Positions 43,897 through 54,997 are shown, numbered from the stretch's first letter. The stretch is DNA of 64,000 nt from Cytobacillus sp. NJ13 (GCA_030348385.1 JAUCFP010000006.1:4677501-4741500), one strand, 5' to 3'. Notes: a model not told the origin generated them from the sequence alone. A program made the numbers and translations.

Positions 43897-44898
43897 ATGG
43901 AAGAGCGGATAATATCCGGTGAAGCTGATCTTCAGGATCTTTCATTCGAACAGAGTCTGCGCCCTCAGACACTAAAGCAGTATATAGGCCAGGATAAAGT
44001 AAAGGCGAACCTCGAGATCTTTATCAAAGCTGCCAGAATACGCGAGGAGACCTTAGATCATGTCCTTCTATATGGACCGCCTGGATTGGGTAAAACTACA
44101 CTGGCTGCCATTATTGCCAATGAAATGGGCGTAAATATCAGAACCACTGCAGGCCCCGCCATTGAAAGGCCTGGTGATTTGGCGGCGATCCTGACTGCAT
44201 TGGAACCGGGTGACGTCCTGTTTATTGATGAAATTCATCGCTTGCCGCGTTCGATTGAAGAAGTTCTTTATCCGGCAATGGAGGACTTCTGTCTGGATAT
44301 TGTCATCGGAAAAGGGCCAAGTGCCAGATCAGTCAGACTGGATTTGCCGCCTTTTACACTGGTTGGCGCGACTACAAGGGCAGGGTCGTTATCGGCTCCG
44401 TTAAGGGACCGTTTTGGAGTGCTCAGCAGGCTTGAATACTACTCAGAAGAGCAGCTGACTGATATTGTTGTCCGTACAGCTGAGGTTCTTGATACAGGTA
44501 TAGAACAAAAAGCTGCCATTGAGGTGGCCAGAAGGTCAAGAGGCACGCCTAGAATTGCAAACAGGCTCCTCCGGAGAGTCCGGGATTTTGCCCAGGTCAA
44601 AGCAGATGGTCAGATTGATGAAACGCTGGCCAAGGAAGCTTTAGAGCTTTTGCAGGTTGACCGTTTAGGCCTTGATCATATTGACCATAAATTATTAAGA
44701 GGGATTATAGAAAAATTCCGCGGCGGACCTGTTGGCCTTGAAACAATTGCAGCGACCATTGGGGAAGAAGCGCACACGATTGAAGATGTTTATGAACCAT
44801 ATTTATTGCAGATTGGGTTTCTTCAGCGGACACCAAGAGGAAGAATTGTAACGGACCTGGTGTACCGCCATTTTCTGATGGAGGTGCCTGCTGATTGA
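43897..44898 (+). CDS. ruvB: Holliday junction ATP-dependent helicase RuvB
   Basis: A 333-residue AAA+ motor driving branch migration. Walker [10 protein letters not shown] is near residue 59, Walker B F-I-D-E-I-H-R near 108, and R-F-G-V-L-S-R-L follows sensor elements. The C-terminal winged helix includes [14 protein letters not shown] 43897 follows AAGAAGGTGA. Confidence 0.97.
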   Translation: MEERIISGEADLQDLSFEQSLRPQTLKQYIGQDKVKANLEIFIKAARIREETLDHVLLYGPPGLGKTTLAAIIANEMGVNIRTTAGPAIERPGDLAAILTALEPGDVLFIDEIHRLPRSIEEVLYPAMEDFCLDIVIGKGPSARSVRLDLPPFTLVGATTRAGSLSAPLRDRFGVLSRLEYYSEEQLTDIVVRTAEVLDTGIEQKAAIEVARRSRGTPRIANRLLRRVRDFAQVKADGQIDETLAKEALELLQVDRLGLDHIDHKLLRGIIEKFRGGPVGLETIAATIGEEAHTIEDVYEPYLLQIGFLQRTPRGRIVTDLVYRHFLMEVPAD

Positions 44899-45101
44899 GC
44901 GGCATATCAAAGTGGCTGATGGTCATTGGCGCCATCATTTTTGCCATCGGATTTATAAGCCAGTTTATTAATATTGGCAAGCTGCCGGGGGATATAGTGA
45001 TCAAGAAAGGCAATACGACATTTTATTTTCCAGTCGTTACATCGATTTTGATCAGTGTTATCCTTTCTGCCATCATTTATTTTATTGGCAGGTTCCGGTA
45101 G
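44895..45101 (+). CDS. DUF2905 small membrane protein
   Basis: A 68-residue protein with two transmembrane helices separated by [15 protein letters not shown], the DUF2905 signature. TTG 44895 overlaps the ruvB stop by four bases, so it is translationally coupled. The family is widespread next to ruvB/queA in Firmicutes; function unknown. Confidence 0.9.
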   Translation: MSGISKWLMVIGAIIFAIGFISQFINIGKLPGDIVIKKGNTTFYFPVVTSILISVILSAIIYFIGRFR

Positions 45102-45128
45102 TCTATATGAATAACAGAGGGTGACATC

Positions 45129-46157
45129 ATGAAAGTAGATTGGTTTGATTTTCATTTGCCTGAGGAATTAATTGCACAAACGCCTTTGGCTGATCGGACA
45201 AGCAGCAGGCTAATGGTCCTCGATAAAAAAACAGGAAATATTCAGCATAGTGTTTTTAAAGATATTAAGAGTAATCTCAGAGCTGGAGATTGTCTTGTGC
45301 TGAACGACACAAAGGTCCTTCCTGCCAGGCTGTTTGGAGAAAAAACAGGCACTGGTGCGAAAATAGAGGTGCTTCTTCTCAAACAGCTTGAAGGGGATGC
45401 CTGGGAAACGCTGGTCAAGCCAGCCAAGAGAGTGAAAGAAGGAACTGAGATAACGTTTGGAAACGGCAATTTGACTGCTGTTTGCACTGGAACTTCAGAT
45501 CATGGCGGCAGGGTACTGGAGTTTAAGTATGACGGGATATTCTATGAGGTGCTGGAGCAATTGGGAGAAATGCCATTGCCTCCTTATATTAAGGAGCAGC
45601 TTGATGATCGTGACCGTTATCAGACTGTGTTTGCCCGTGAGCGCGGTTCTGCTGCAGCTCCTACTGCAGGCCTTCATTTTACTGAACAGCTCCTTGAAGA
45701 GATTAAGGAAATGGGTGTGCATATTGCTTTTATTACACTGCACGTTGGTCTGGGAACTTTCAGGCCGGTTAGTGTGGAGGATTTGAATGAGCATGAAATG
45801 CACGCTGAATTTTACCAGGTAACAGAAGGAACAGCACGGCTATTGAATGAAGTGCGTGAGCAGGGAGGAAGAATTATCAGTGTGGGGACTACATCCACGA
45901 GGACTTTAGAAACCATTGCTTCCATGCATAATGGCCGATTTGAGGAAGCAAGCGGCTGGACAGATATTTTCATTTATCCTGGATATGAATTTAAAGCGAT
46001 TGATGGCATGATTACGAATTTTCATCTGCCTAAATCGACCTTGATTATGCTTGTAAGTGCACTGGCGGGCCGTGAGAACGTTCTGAATGCCTATAATCAG
46101 GCGGTGGAGGAACGTTATCGATTCTTCAGCTTTGGAGATGCTATGCTCATTTTGTAG
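45129..46157 (+). CDS. queA: S-adenosylmethionine:tRNA ribosyltransferase-isomerase
   Basis: A 342-residue enzyme that transfers the ribosyl group of SAM to preQ1 in tRNA, giving epoxyqueuosine. Conserved [11 protein letters not shown] at the start, [15 protein letters not shown] and [13 protein letters not shown] 45129 follows AGAGGGTGACATC. It precedes tgt, the other dedicated queuosine gene. Confidence 0.97.
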   Translation: MKVDWFDFHLPEELIAQTPLADRTSSRLMVLDKKTGNIQHSVFKDIKSNLRAGDCLVLNDTKVLPARLFGEKTGTGAKIEVLLLKQLEGDAWETLVKPAKRVKEGTEITFGNGNLTAVCTGTSDHGGRVLEFKYDGIFYEVLEQLGEMPLPPYIKEQLDDRDRYQTVFARERGSAAAPTAGLHFTEQLLEEIKEMGVHIAFITLHVGLGTFRPVSVEDLNEHEMHAEFYQVTEGTARLLNEVREQGGRIISVGTTSTRTLETIASMHNGRFEEASGWTDIFIYPGYEFKAIDGMITNFHLPKSTLIMLVSALAGRENVLNAYNQAVEERYRFFSFGDAMLIL

Positions 46158-46197
46158 CATTATTTTCGTCTTTGTCAGGCAAAAATAATTGCTTTGA

Positions 46198-47364
<1,167 letters not shown>

Positions 47365-47435
47365 TAAAAAAAAGAGAGTTCATTTAAGGAGCAGTTTTCC
47401 TTAAAGCGGAACAATCTTTGAAAGGGGGGAAAACT

Positions 47436-47720
47436 ATGGAGCTTTTAGGAACATTAGGGCCATTATTGCTGATGTTTGTTTTATTCTATTTCCTGTTAAT
47501 TCGTCCGCAGCAGAAACGCCAAAAGGCGGTTCAGCAAATGCAGAGTGATTTGAAAAAGGGAGATAAGGTTGTTACAATCGGCGGCCTTCATGGATTCGTT
47601 GATGCCATCGACGAAGACAAAGTGGTTATTAAATGTGGTGACGGAAGCCGTCTTACATACGATCGTGCAGCGATCCGCGAAGTAACGCAGGCAACTGGCG
47701 ATGCATTAGCAAAATCTTAA
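47436..47720 (+). CDS. yajC: Sec translocon accessory protein YajC
   Basis: A 94-residue bitopic protein with one N-terminal helix followed by R-P-Q-Q-K-R-Q-K and a small cytoplasmic domain (G-D-K-V-V-T-I-G-G-L-H-G). It associates with SecDF. ATG 47436 has GAAAGGGGGGA at good spacing; an in-frame ATG at 47418 has none. Last gene of the ruvA-yajC string. Confidence 0.95.
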   Translation: MELLGTLGPLLLMFVLFYFLLIRPQQKRQKAVQQMQSDLKKGDKVVTIGGLHGFVDAIDEDKVVIKCGDGSRLTYDRAAIREVTQATGDALAKS

Positions 47721-47724
47721 TATC

Positions 47725-47764
47725 AAAAAAAGAAGGTCCTGAATTTCAGGACCTTCTTTTTTAA
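47725..47764. terminator. Bidirectional terminator between yajC and the yrzE-like gene
   Basis: AAAGAAGGTCCTGAA and TTCAGGACCTTCTTT form a near-perfect stem with A and T tracts on both sides; it overlaps the stop codon of the minus-strand gene. Confidence 0.92.
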
Positions 47765-48147
47765 GCAGTTCTTTTGGTGTTGAGATTTACTCCCAATATT
47801 CCGCCCATCATTGCTGTCAGCGTGAAACAGGTGTGGTATATCATTTGCTCCATATCAAATAAACTGTCATGTCCCAAATATTGAAATAGAAAAATAACGA
47901 TTGAGTAAATAAGGCCTGTAAGGCCTCCAAGCAGCCAGCCTTTTTGCTTCCCTTTACCTCCGGATATAAACCCGCCCGCAAAAAGAGAAACAAACGAAAC
48001 AGCAGTAATAATATACTGCAGGGAAGACTCCTGCAGCGAGGTAAACCGCAGCAGCAGTGAAAAAACGAGACTGCTCGCTACAGCAATGGCAAAAATGGCG
48101 ATAATTCCATAAAGTACGGCGCTCCCGAAGTTCTTTGACTCTTCTAT
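47761..48147 (-). CDS. yrzE: TIGR04086-family membrane protein (YrzE-like), ATA start
   Basis: A 128-residue protein with four hydrophobic helices, read by translating the minus strand. It begins I-E-E-S-K-N-F-G-S-A-V-L-Y-G and contains G-G-F-I-S-G-G-K-G-K-Q-K-G-W-L-L-G-G-L-T-G. No ATG, GTG or TTG lies between the upstream in-frame TGA and this conserved body. The first codon is ATA at 48147-48145, five bases after GGGAGAGGG. Position between yajC and the DUF421 gene matches B. subtilis yrzE. The function is unknown. Standard gene callers would miss it. Confidence 0.82.
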   Translation of the reverse strand: MEESKNFGSAVLYGIIAIFAIAVASSLVFSLLLRFTSLQESSLQYIITAVSFVSLFAGGFISGGKGKQKGWLLGGLTGLIYSIVIFLFQYLGHDSLFDMEQMIYHTCFTLTAMMGGILGVNLNTKRTA

Positions 48148-48345
48148 ATTGACCCTCTCCCTTCTGAATCAGTAAATAGGAACAGCTTTTACCCCAGAGG
48201 CTATTCAGCTTAATCCTTAGTACAAGCATATTCACACAATGAAAAAATAGAATCGAAAATGTTCAAAGAAAAAACCTGATAAAATCATAAAAGTTCCAAT
48301 ATGCGGAAGGATATAAAGGATTGCATCAAAAGGAGTGCTGTAGAA

Positions 48346-48996
48346 GTGGAAGAATATTTAATCATTGTAGGAAGAACATTATTTCTCTATGCAGTCATTC
48401 TTCTTATTTTTAGACTAATGGGCAAAAGAGAAATTGGTGAATTAAGCATCCTGGATTTAGTCGTCTATATCATGATTGCTGAACTTGCAGTAGTGGCGAT
48501 TGAAACTCCGGATTCAGAAATCCTGAAAAATGTGCTGCCAATGCTCCTTTTGATGGTTGTGCAGATTGTGCTGGCCCTATTTTCCCTGAAGAGCAAAACG
48601 TTCAGGGATGTCGTTGATGGCAAACCGACCATTATTATTAATAAAGGAAAAATTGATGAAAATGCCATGAGGAAACAGCGGTATAACTTTGATGACCTGC
48701 TTCTTCAGTTAAGAGAAAAAGATATTGCCAAAATCTCAGATGTGGAATTTGCCATCCTTGAATCTTCAGGTACTTTGTCAGTGTTTGAAAAAAAGGAAAG
48801 CAAAGAGGGGGGGATTACGATCCCTTTAATTATAGATGGCACAATTCAGAAAACTAATCTGGAAACGATAAATAAAAGTGACTTTTGGCTGCGTCAGGAG
48901 CTTAGAAAAGAGGGGTTTAAAGAGTTATCCAAAATATCATTCTGCAGCTATGAAAATGGCCAATTTTATGTAGATCTGCTCGACGAAAGGAAATAA
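48346..48996 (+). CDS. DUF421 membrane protein (YrbG/YetF family)
   Basis: A 216-residue protein with three N-terminal helices (R-L-M-G-K-R-E-I-G-E-L-S between them) and a cytoplasmic DUF421 domain (D-G-K-P-T-I-I-I-N-K-G-K). GTG 48346 is preferred because AAAAGGAG lies upstream; ATG 48301 would add a charged tail without an SD. Position equals B. subtilis yrbG. Relatives such as YetF affect spore properties, but the role here is unknown. Confidence 0.88.
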   Translation: MEEYLIIVGRTLFLYAVILLIFRLMGKREIGELSILDLVVYIMIAELAVVAIETPDSEILKNVLPMLLLMVVQIVLALFSLKSKTFRDVVDGKPTIIINKGKIDENAMRKQRYNFDDLLLQLREKDIAKISDVEFAILESSGTLSVFEKKESKEGGITIPLIIDGTIQKTNLETINKSDFWLRQELRKEGFKELSKISFCSYENGQFYVDLLDERK

Positions 48997-49002
48997 ATTA
49001 GC

Positions 49003-49038
49003 GGTCAGCTCAAGATATGCCAGTTTGTTGAGCTGACC
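49003..49038. terminator. Hairpin between convergent DUF421 gene and spoVB
   Basis: GGTCAGCTCAA pairs with TTGAGCTGACC (11 bp) over a 14-nt loop. T tracts are absent, so it is a possible rather than certain terminator. Confidence 0.5.
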
Positions 49039-49055
49039 CTGCTGATAAAGGCAAA

Positions 49056-50621
49056 TTAACTAAATGCAAACCTTGATAACAGTCTGCCAATCCATGGGAT
49101 CCGAATCAAATCATTCTTTTTAATGAGCTTAAAGAATAATAAGAGAATTATATATGCAGCAGTGATGGCGGAAGAAATCATAATTACCCTTACTGCTGTA
49201 TTCAAGTCAGGAGAAAGTAAATCTTTGAGCATCCAGAAGCCAATGCCTCCTGACAAAAACATGGCAATGAACGTCTTTAGATAGTCCCTGACGAAAAAAG
49301 TAAACGAAATAGCTTTCAGTACTGTTGCAAAGTGAAGCATTGTCACCAGGACTGTGCCGGTCAGAATTCCCATCGCAACACCATTGATGCCAAATGCAGG
49401 CTGGCTGGCAAGAAGAAAGATGACAGCCGTTTTAACGACAGCGCCAATCAGACTGTTGATCATTGCGGCACGGGCCAGATTTAATGCCTGTAAAGTTGCC
49501 TGAAGAGGCCCCTGATAATAATAAAACAGAAAAAATGGCGCCATCAATTTAATAAAATGAGAACCGCTTGAGGAGCCGTACATTACTTCCATCAATTGAT
49601 CAGAAAGGACATAAAGAACCACTACTGCCAGGCCGCCAGTAATAAATGCAAACCGAAGTGCCTGCTGAAGCCGGTATTCGATCAGACGCATATTATTTTG
49701 TGAATTTGCTTCGCTGATAGCCGGAACAAGAGATGTTGACAAAGAATAAGTAATAAACGATGGAAGCATCAGAAGAGGCATGGCAAAGCCGGTAAGAGCA
49801 CCATATTGCTTCGTAGCCGCAACTGCCGCCACCCCTGCAAGTGCAAGACTCTGCGCTACCACAATCGGTTCAAAAAACCAGGCGACTGAACCGATCATTC
49901 TGCTGCCTGTCGTCGGAAGTGCAACGGTCATCAGTTCGTTAAATGTACTTTTTCCGGAAGAAACAAATTTAAAAAATTGTTTCCTGACTCTGAATTTCTT
50001 TTTAAGCTTAAATGTGGTCATTAAATAAAGCAATGATGCAAGCTCTCCTATGACAGCTGCCAGCATGGCTCCCGCTGCCGCATACTCAATTCCGTATGGC
50101 AGAAATGCCTTAGTCATCAAAGCGATCAGGCTGATTCGGACTATCTGTTCAATCATCTGGGAATAGGCAGCAGGCTTCATGTTCTGTCTGCCTTGGAAAT
50201 AACCCCGGATGACAGAAGAAACCGCAATAATTGGAACGATTGGTGCAATCGCCATAAGCGGTAAGTGAGTCCGGTTATCAGTAAAGAGTGTCTCTGATAA
50301 TAATGGAGCGAGCAAAATTAAAGCAGGAGTGAAAACAATTGAAAGTGAAATGGTTGTCGCTAAGGAAACCACTAATATTTTCTTGATTTTTGCTGTATCT
50401 CCCCTTGCCTCTGCCTCGGCCACATTCTTAGAAATAGCAACCGGCAGTCCAAGCTGTGTAATGGTGACGACAAGGATCATGGTTGGAAAAGCCATCATAT
50501 AAAGGCCTACGCCTTCTTCTCCAATAAATCGGGCAATGACAATTCTGTTTATAAAACCCAGAACCCTGGTCACCAGGCCTGCAGCAAGCAGGATCATGGT
50601 ACCTTTCAGAAATTTGGACAT
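49056..50621 (-). CDS. spoVB: Stage V sporulation protein B, MATE/MurJ-like flippase
   Basis: A 521-residue membrane protein of the MOP superfamily polysaccharide-transporter branch with about 14 helices. B. subtilis SpoVB is needed for spore cortex synthesis and is thought to move lipid-linked precursor. N-terminal L-V-T-R-V-L-G-F-I-N-R-I and G-E-E-G-V-G-L-Y are characteristic. The order DUF421-spoVB-comN-secDF matches B. subtilis. Confidence 0.94.
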   Translation of the reverse strand: MSKFLKGTMILLAAGLVTRVLGFINRIVIARFIGEEGVGLYMMAFPTMILVVTITQLGLPVAISKNVAEAEARGDTAKIKKILVVSLATTISLSIVFTPALILLAPLLSETLFTDNRTHLPLMAIAPIVPIIAVSSVIRGYFQGRQNMKPAAYSQMIEQIVRISLIALMTKAFLPYGIEYAAAGAMLAAVIGELASLLYLMTTFKLKKKFRVRKQFFKFVSSGKSTFNELMTVALPTTGSRMIGSVAWFFEPIVVAQSLALAGVAAVAATKQYGALTGFAMPLLMLPSFITYSLSTSLVPAISEANSQNNMRLIEYRLQQALRFAFITGGLAVVVLYVLSDQLMEVMYGSSSGSHFIKLMAPFFLFYYYQGPLQATLQALNLARAAMINSLIGAVVKTAVIFLLASQPAFGINGVAMGILTGTVLVTMLHFATVLKAISFTFFVRDYLKTFIAMFLSGGIGFWMLKDLLSPDLNTAVRVIMISSAITAAYIILLLFFKLIKKNDLIRIPWIGRLLSRFAFS

Positions 50622-50744
50622 TCAACTCCCTGCCTTCTCAAAATGGGTATTATCATATACAATTATCTATATGCAAGATAGAGGACAAAGCATGACAAGC
50701 TATCATAATTTCCATGTGAATAATGGCGGGGAGGCGGCTGAAAG

Positions 50745-51041
50745 TTGAAAATCGGCCATGAATATGATTATTTTCGCACTACGGTAAAACCTGCATTGGA
50801 AAGCAAACTGGATGAATTTCGGCTGCTGGGTTATAAAAAAGTGACTGAACAGGAGCTCTGGGGCTTCCTGACAAAGAAAAAGTGGAAAAAACCAAAAGAA
50901 AATGTCAGGCTATTTGAAATTGTGGAAGAAATCATGGAGGTAAAAGTGAGTGAATACATTCACTATGCTACCATCGAGGCTTTTAAAGAAGCTGACTTTG
51001 CTTTTGATAATGAAGAAGAAAGAAGGGAACTATTAAAGTAG
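50745..51041 (+). CDS. comN: Post-transcriptional regulator ComN
   Basis: A 98-residue soluble protein divergent from spoVB and upstream of secDF, the place of B. subtilis yrzD/comN. ComN promotes accumulation of comE mRNA for late competence. Sequence is acidic and helical (L-W-G-F-L-T-K-K-K-W-K-K-P). Start TTG 50745; GGGGAGGCGG lies upstream. Assignment is by synteny and size. Confidence 0.82.
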   Translation: MKIGHEYDYFRTTVKPALESKLDEFRLLGYKKVTEQELWGFLTKKKWKKPKENVRLFEIVEEIMEVKVSEYIHYATIEAFKEADFAFDNEEERRELLK

Positions 51042-51338
51042 CCGGATTTCCAATTTTTACACAAATTAACATGATATAAGGCAAATTGACAGGTTTTACA
51101 ATCTGTTTCATAATGAAAAGCGGAGTAAACGGTCTTTTTCATGTCATTGTTCATACATAAAGTGAAATTTAAGAACGAATGGTAAAAACCGGCTAGGTTC
51201 GAACGAAAATCTTATTACGGGAGGCTGCTTAACAGCTATGCAGCTTTCCGACGCAAGCCAGTATGGCAAATAATGCATCACAGATGCTAATGTGGTTATT
51301 TCAAATAGCGGGCGATAGCTAAGGAGGATTTATTCATA
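51042..51338 (+). other. secDF promoter and structured leader
   Basis: TTGACA (51086-51091) and CATAAT (51109-51114) with 17 bp between form a good promoter. The ~215-nt leader holds a ten-pair hairpin (51219-51228 with 51240-51249, two G-U pairs), a smaller GCAT/ATGC hairpin near 51275 and TAGC/GCTA next to the SD AAGGAGG. No known RNA family is recognised. Confidence 0.55.
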
Positions 51339-53603
51339 ATGGTAAAGCGCAGCCGTATCGTTGCCTTTTTCCTGATTGTTTTATTATTGGGAAGCTTGGC
51401 AGGGGCAACGACAAACAACATCTTAAAAAATATTAAGCTAGGCCTTGATTTGCAGGGCGGATTTGAAGTGCTCTATGAGGTAACACCAAAAGATGGGCAG
51501 AAGGTAAATAAAGATGTCCTTGCAAGTACTGCTGAAGCACTGGATAGGCGAATCAATGTTCTCGGTGTCAGCGAGCCGAATATCCAGATTGAGGGAGATA
51601 AGCGGATCCGTGTTCAGCTTGCTGGTGTAACAGATCAGAATAAGGCAAGGGAAATTCTGTCCACAGAAGCTAATCTATCATTTAGAGATGTTAATGATCA
51701 ATTGATGATGGATGGTTCAGACCTTGCTGAAAACGGTGCTAAGCAGACATTCGATGAAAACGGAAAGCCAAGTGTTTCATTGAAGCTAAAGAGTGCCAGC
51801 AAATTTAAAGATGTAACTCAAAAAATTGTCAATATGGGGGCGCCAAATAACCTGCTTGTCATTTGGCTTGATTTTGAAGAAGGCCAGGATTCATTCCAGG
51901 CAGAGTCAGCAAAAGAAGATCCAAAATACTTATCTGCTCCCCAGGTAAGCCAGATTTTTAATCAGGATACCGTGTCAATTGTTGGGAACTTTACGATTGA
52001 AGAAGCACAGACACTGTCGGATTTATTGAATGCCGGTTCCCTGCCTGTACAGCTCGATGAAGTTTATTCGACATCGGTAGGTGCGAAATTCGGTGAACAG
52101 GCAATGGAAACGACTATTCTTGCCGGTATCATTGGAATTGCAATTATATTTATCTACATGATTGCGGTATATCGTTTCCCTGGGTTTATAGCGACACTTA
52201 CATTATCTTTCTATATTTATCTGATTTTACTCGTATTTGACTGGATGAATGGCGTATTGACACTGCCTGGTATTGCTGCGCTGATTCTGGGGGTTGGTAT
52301 GGCTGTTGATGCAAATATCATTACCTACGAGAGAATCCGTGAAGAAATAAAAGTGGGCAGAACAATCAAATCAGCTTTCCAGGCTGGTGAGAAAAACTCA
52401 CTTTCGACCATATTTGATGCAAATATCACAACGATACTAGCAGCAGGCGTTTTATTCATGTATGGGACAAGTTCTGTAAAAGGATTTGCTACCATGCTTA
52501 TTATAAGTATCCTGGCAAGCTTTATTACTGCGGTTTATGGCACAAGGCTGCTTATGGGTCTTTGGGTCCATAGTAAAGCACTGAATAAAAAGCCAGGCTG
52601 GTTTGGGGTTAAGAAAAGTGAGATCAAAAATATTGCTGAAAATTACGATACCCTTGATTTGCCGACCAAGTTCGATAAATTTGATTTTGTAGGGCATCGC
52701 AGAAAGTTTTTCATTCTATCTGCTGTGTTAATTGCAGTGGGAATAATCGTTGTTTCCATATTCCGACTGAACCTCGGAATTGATTTTGCCAGCGGTACGC
52801 GCATCGAGCAGGTGGCTAATGAACCTTTAACCAAAGAGGAGCTCCAAACTGAATTATCAGCAGTAGGATTAGAGACTGATGATATTGTCATCTCAGGTGA
52901 TAATAAAGAAACTGGTGTTGCAAGGTTAAAAGGTGTGCTGACAAAAGATGAAATTGCCGATTTAAAGACTCATTTTCATGAAAAATTCGGTCAAGATCCA
53001 AATGTCAGTACGGTTTCACCGACAGTTGGAAAGGAACTTGCCAAAAACGCGCTGATCGCTTTGGCCATAGCCTCTGTCGGCATTATCATCTACGTAACCA
53101 TTCGTTTTGAAATCAAAATGGCTGTTCCTGCAGTTCTTGCGCTTCTGCATGATGCCTTCTTTATAATCGCTGTATTTAGCTTTACGCGTCTTGAAGTGGA
53201 CATTACTTTCATTGCAGCAGTACTGACGGTAGTCGGTTATTCGATCAACGATACAATCGTAACGTTCGACCGGATGCGTGAAAATATGCAGAAAAAGAAA
53301 AAGCTCAAATCATTCGAGGATATTGCTGATGTTGTAAACAAAAGTCTTCGCCAAACGCTTGGCCGCTCAGTGAATACTGTTTTAACTGTTGTATTTACTG
53401 TCGTAGCGCTATTGGTGTTTGGAAGTGAGTCAATCAGAAATTTCTCGTTTGCGCTTCTGATCGGTTTAATCGCAGGTACCTATTCATCGATTTTCCTTGC
53501 TGCGCAGATGTGGGCAGTATGGAAAGGCAAAGAACTGAAAGAAAAAGGCGTTATTAATACCGTAAAAGAAAAACGCAAAGTCAGTGACGAACCTCAAGTA
53601 TAA
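51339..53603 (+). CDS. secDF: Fused protein translocase subunit SecDF
   Basis: A 754-residue fusion of SecD (about 1-430) and SecF (about 440-735) with 12 transmembrane helices in all. It uses proton flow to complete Sec export. L-G-L-D-L-Q-G-G-F near residue 37 and G-M-A-V-D-A-N-I-I-T-Y-E-R-I belong to SecD; L-G-I-D-F-A-S-G-T-R and V-G-Y-S-I-N-D-T-I-V-T-F-D-R belong to SecF. Fusion is normal in Bacillus. ATG 51339 follows AAGGAGG. Confidence 0.97.
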   Translation: MVKRSRIVAFFLIVLLLGSLAGATTNNILKNIKLGLDLQGGFEVLYEVTPKDGQKVNKDVLASTAEALDRRINVLGVSEPNIQIEGDKRIRVQLAGVTDQNKAREILSTEANLSFRDVNDQLMMDGSDLAENGAKQTFDENGKPSVSLKLKSASKFKDVTQKIVNMGAPNNLLVIWLDFEEGQDSFQAESAKEDPKYLSAPQVSQIFNQDTVSIVGNFTIEEAQTLSDLLNAGSLPVQLDEVYSTSVGAKFGEQAMETTILAGIIGIAIIFIYMIAVYRFPGFIATLTLSFYIYLILLVFDWMNGVLTLPGIAALILGVGMAVDANIITYERIREEIKVGRTIKSAFQAGEKNSLSTIFDANITTILAAGVLFMYGTSSVKGFATMLIISILASFITAVYGTRLLMGLWVHSKALNKKPGWFGVKKSEIKNIAENYDTLDLPTKFDKFDFVGHRRKFFILSAVLIAVGIIVVSIFRLNLGIDFASGTRIEQVANEPLTKEELQTELSAVGLETDDIVISGDNKETGVARLKGVLTKDEIADLKTHFHEKFGQDPNVSTVSPTVGKELAKNALIALAIASVGIIIYVTIRFEIKMAVPAVLALLHDAFFIIAVFSFTRLEVDITFIAAVLTVVGYSINDTIVTFDRMRENMQKKKKLKSFEDIADVVNKSLRQTLGRSVNTVLTVVFTVVALLVFGSESIRNFSFALLIGLIAGTYSSIFLAAQMWAVWKGKELKEKGVINTVKEKRKVSDEPQV

Positions 53604-53610
53604 TACTTTC

Positions 53611-53643
53611 AAAAACTCAGGCGAATGCCTGAGTTTTTTTTTA
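53611..53643 (+). terminator. Terminator after secDF
   Basis: AAAAACTCAGGC pairs with GCCTGAGTTTTT over GAAT, then a T run. Confidence 0.93.
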
Positions 53644-53745
53644 TTAATCTGAAATACAGGATGCCGTCTGTTTTACAAAAATGGTTAATGATTCCGGAAA
53701 ATAGGATAAACTAAAAACAAGTTCAGGGAGGAAGGAAGTATCGCT

Positions 53746-54648
53746 TTGGAAAATAACGATCGTTTTAAGAAAGCTGAATTTGCAGCTATAATTGGCATCG
53801 TGGGCAATATTATTCTTGCTGCCATCAAATGGGGAATAGGCGTTTATTCAGGGAGTAAAGCGCTCGTGGCGGATGCGGTCCATTCTGCTTCAGATGTAGC
53901 CGGATCCTTTGCTGTGTATTTGGGGCTGAGAGCTGCAAAACAGCCGCCGGATGAGGATCACCCATATGGTCATGGAAAGGCTGAATTGATTGCAGCCATA
54001 ATTGTTGCGGTCTTGCTGTTCCTCGTGGGAATTGAAATCGGCAAAGCATCATTTGAGTCATTTTTTTCGCCAATTGAACCTCCAAAAGCAATTGCGATTG
54101 CTGCAGTGCTGGTTTCTATCATTGTGAAAGAAGCAATGTTTCGTTATAAGTATAATTTGGGAAAGAAACTTAACAGTGATGCTTTAATTGTAAATGCCTA
54201 TGAACACCGTTCAGATGTATATTCATCAATTGCAGCTTTAATAGGCATTGGATGTGCGATTATTGGCGGAAGAATGGGGATCGAATGGCTTGAGTATGCA
54301 GATCCTGTTGCTGGCCTCATTGTCTCCCTTATGATTCTCCAGATGGCATGGCGGCTGGGTAAAGAATCAATTCATAGCACACTTGATCATGTGCTTCATG
54401 AAGAAGATACACTTGAGATGCGCCAAACTGCTGAATCCGTTGAACAGGTTAAAAGGATTGATGAACTGCACGCCAGGGAACACGGACATTATGTAATTGT
54501 AGATATTAAAGTTTCAGTGGATCCGAATATGACTGTTGAGGATGGCCATCGGGTGGGCAAAGAAGTGAAACGCAAACTGCTTGGATTGGAAAATGTGCAA
54601 AATGTATTTGTGCACATTAATCCTTATAGGGAAGAGCGCATAAATTAG
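53746..54648 (+). CDS. Cation diffusion facilitator family transporter
   Basis: A 300-residue CDF protein with six helices and a C-terminal cytoplasmic ferredoxin-like domain. Metal-site motifs D-A-V-H-S-A-S-D-V (near residues 42-50) and H-P-Y-G-H-G-K-A-E are intact, and a second H-R-S-D pair is in helix V. It exports a divalent metal (Zn, Mn or Fe) in exchange for protons; the ion cannot be told from sequence alone. TTG 53746 follows GGGAGGAAGGAAGTATCGC. Confidence 0.93.
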   Translation: MENNDRFKKAEFAAIIGIVGNIILAAIKWGIGVYSGSKALVADAVHSASDVAGSFAVYLGLRAAKQPPDEDHPYGHGKAELIAAIIVAVLLFLVGIEIGKASFESFFSPIEPPKAIAIAAVLVSIIVKEAMFRYKYNLGKKLNSDALIVNAYEHRSDVYSSIAALIGIGCAIIGGRMGIEWLEYADPVAGLIVSLMILQMAWRLGKESIHSTLDHVLHEEDTLEMRQTAESVEQVKRIDELHAREHGHYVIVDIKVSVDPNMTVEDGHRVGKEVKRKLLGLENVQNVFVHINPYREERIN

Positions 54649-54672
54649 AGAATATATTTGGGAGAGGATTGT

Positions 54673-54990
54673 ATGAAATTTCAATGGGCTTTATTATTTG
54701 GTTTTTTATTTGCACTAATAGTTGCTGTTTTTGCAGTAATCAATGTTGATAATGTAACGGTAAACTACTTGTTTGGGCAAAGCCAGTGGCCGCTCATTCT
54801 TGTGATTTTAGGATCAGTCCTTATGGGAGGATTGATTGTCGGTTCTGTAGGCCTTGTCCGCATTTATTCACTTCAAAGGAAAGTGAAAATATTAAAAAAG
54901 GAAAATGAAAAGCTGAATGCAGGACATGCGGTAAAGGATAATGCCGATAAAGAAGAGTCCGAAAAAGAACTGGATAGGGATATACATTAA
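54673..54990 (+). CDS. yrvD: LapA/DUF1049 family membrane protein (YrvD-like)
   Basis: A 105-residue protein with two transmembrane helices (about 3-24 and 41-63) and a charged coiled-coil tail rich in Lys and Glu. ATG 54673 is chosen since GGGAGAGGATTGT precedes it. It lies upstream of recJ, as yrvD does in B. subtilis. Function unknown; related LapA proteins help assemble envelope complexes. Confidence 0.85.
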   Translation: MKFQWALLFGFLFALIVAVFAVINVDNVTVNYLFGQSQWPLILVILGSVLMGGLIVGSVGLVRIYSLQRKVKILKKENEKLNAGHAVKDNADKEESEKELDRDIH

Positions 54991-54997
54991 AATAAAA

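Noticed and set aside
47954..48235. 93-codon minus-strand frame between yajC and the DUF421 gene
   Set aside because: It is Cys/Tyr/Arg-rich and out of frame with the conserved YrzE-like protein found in the overlapping frame at 47761-48147.
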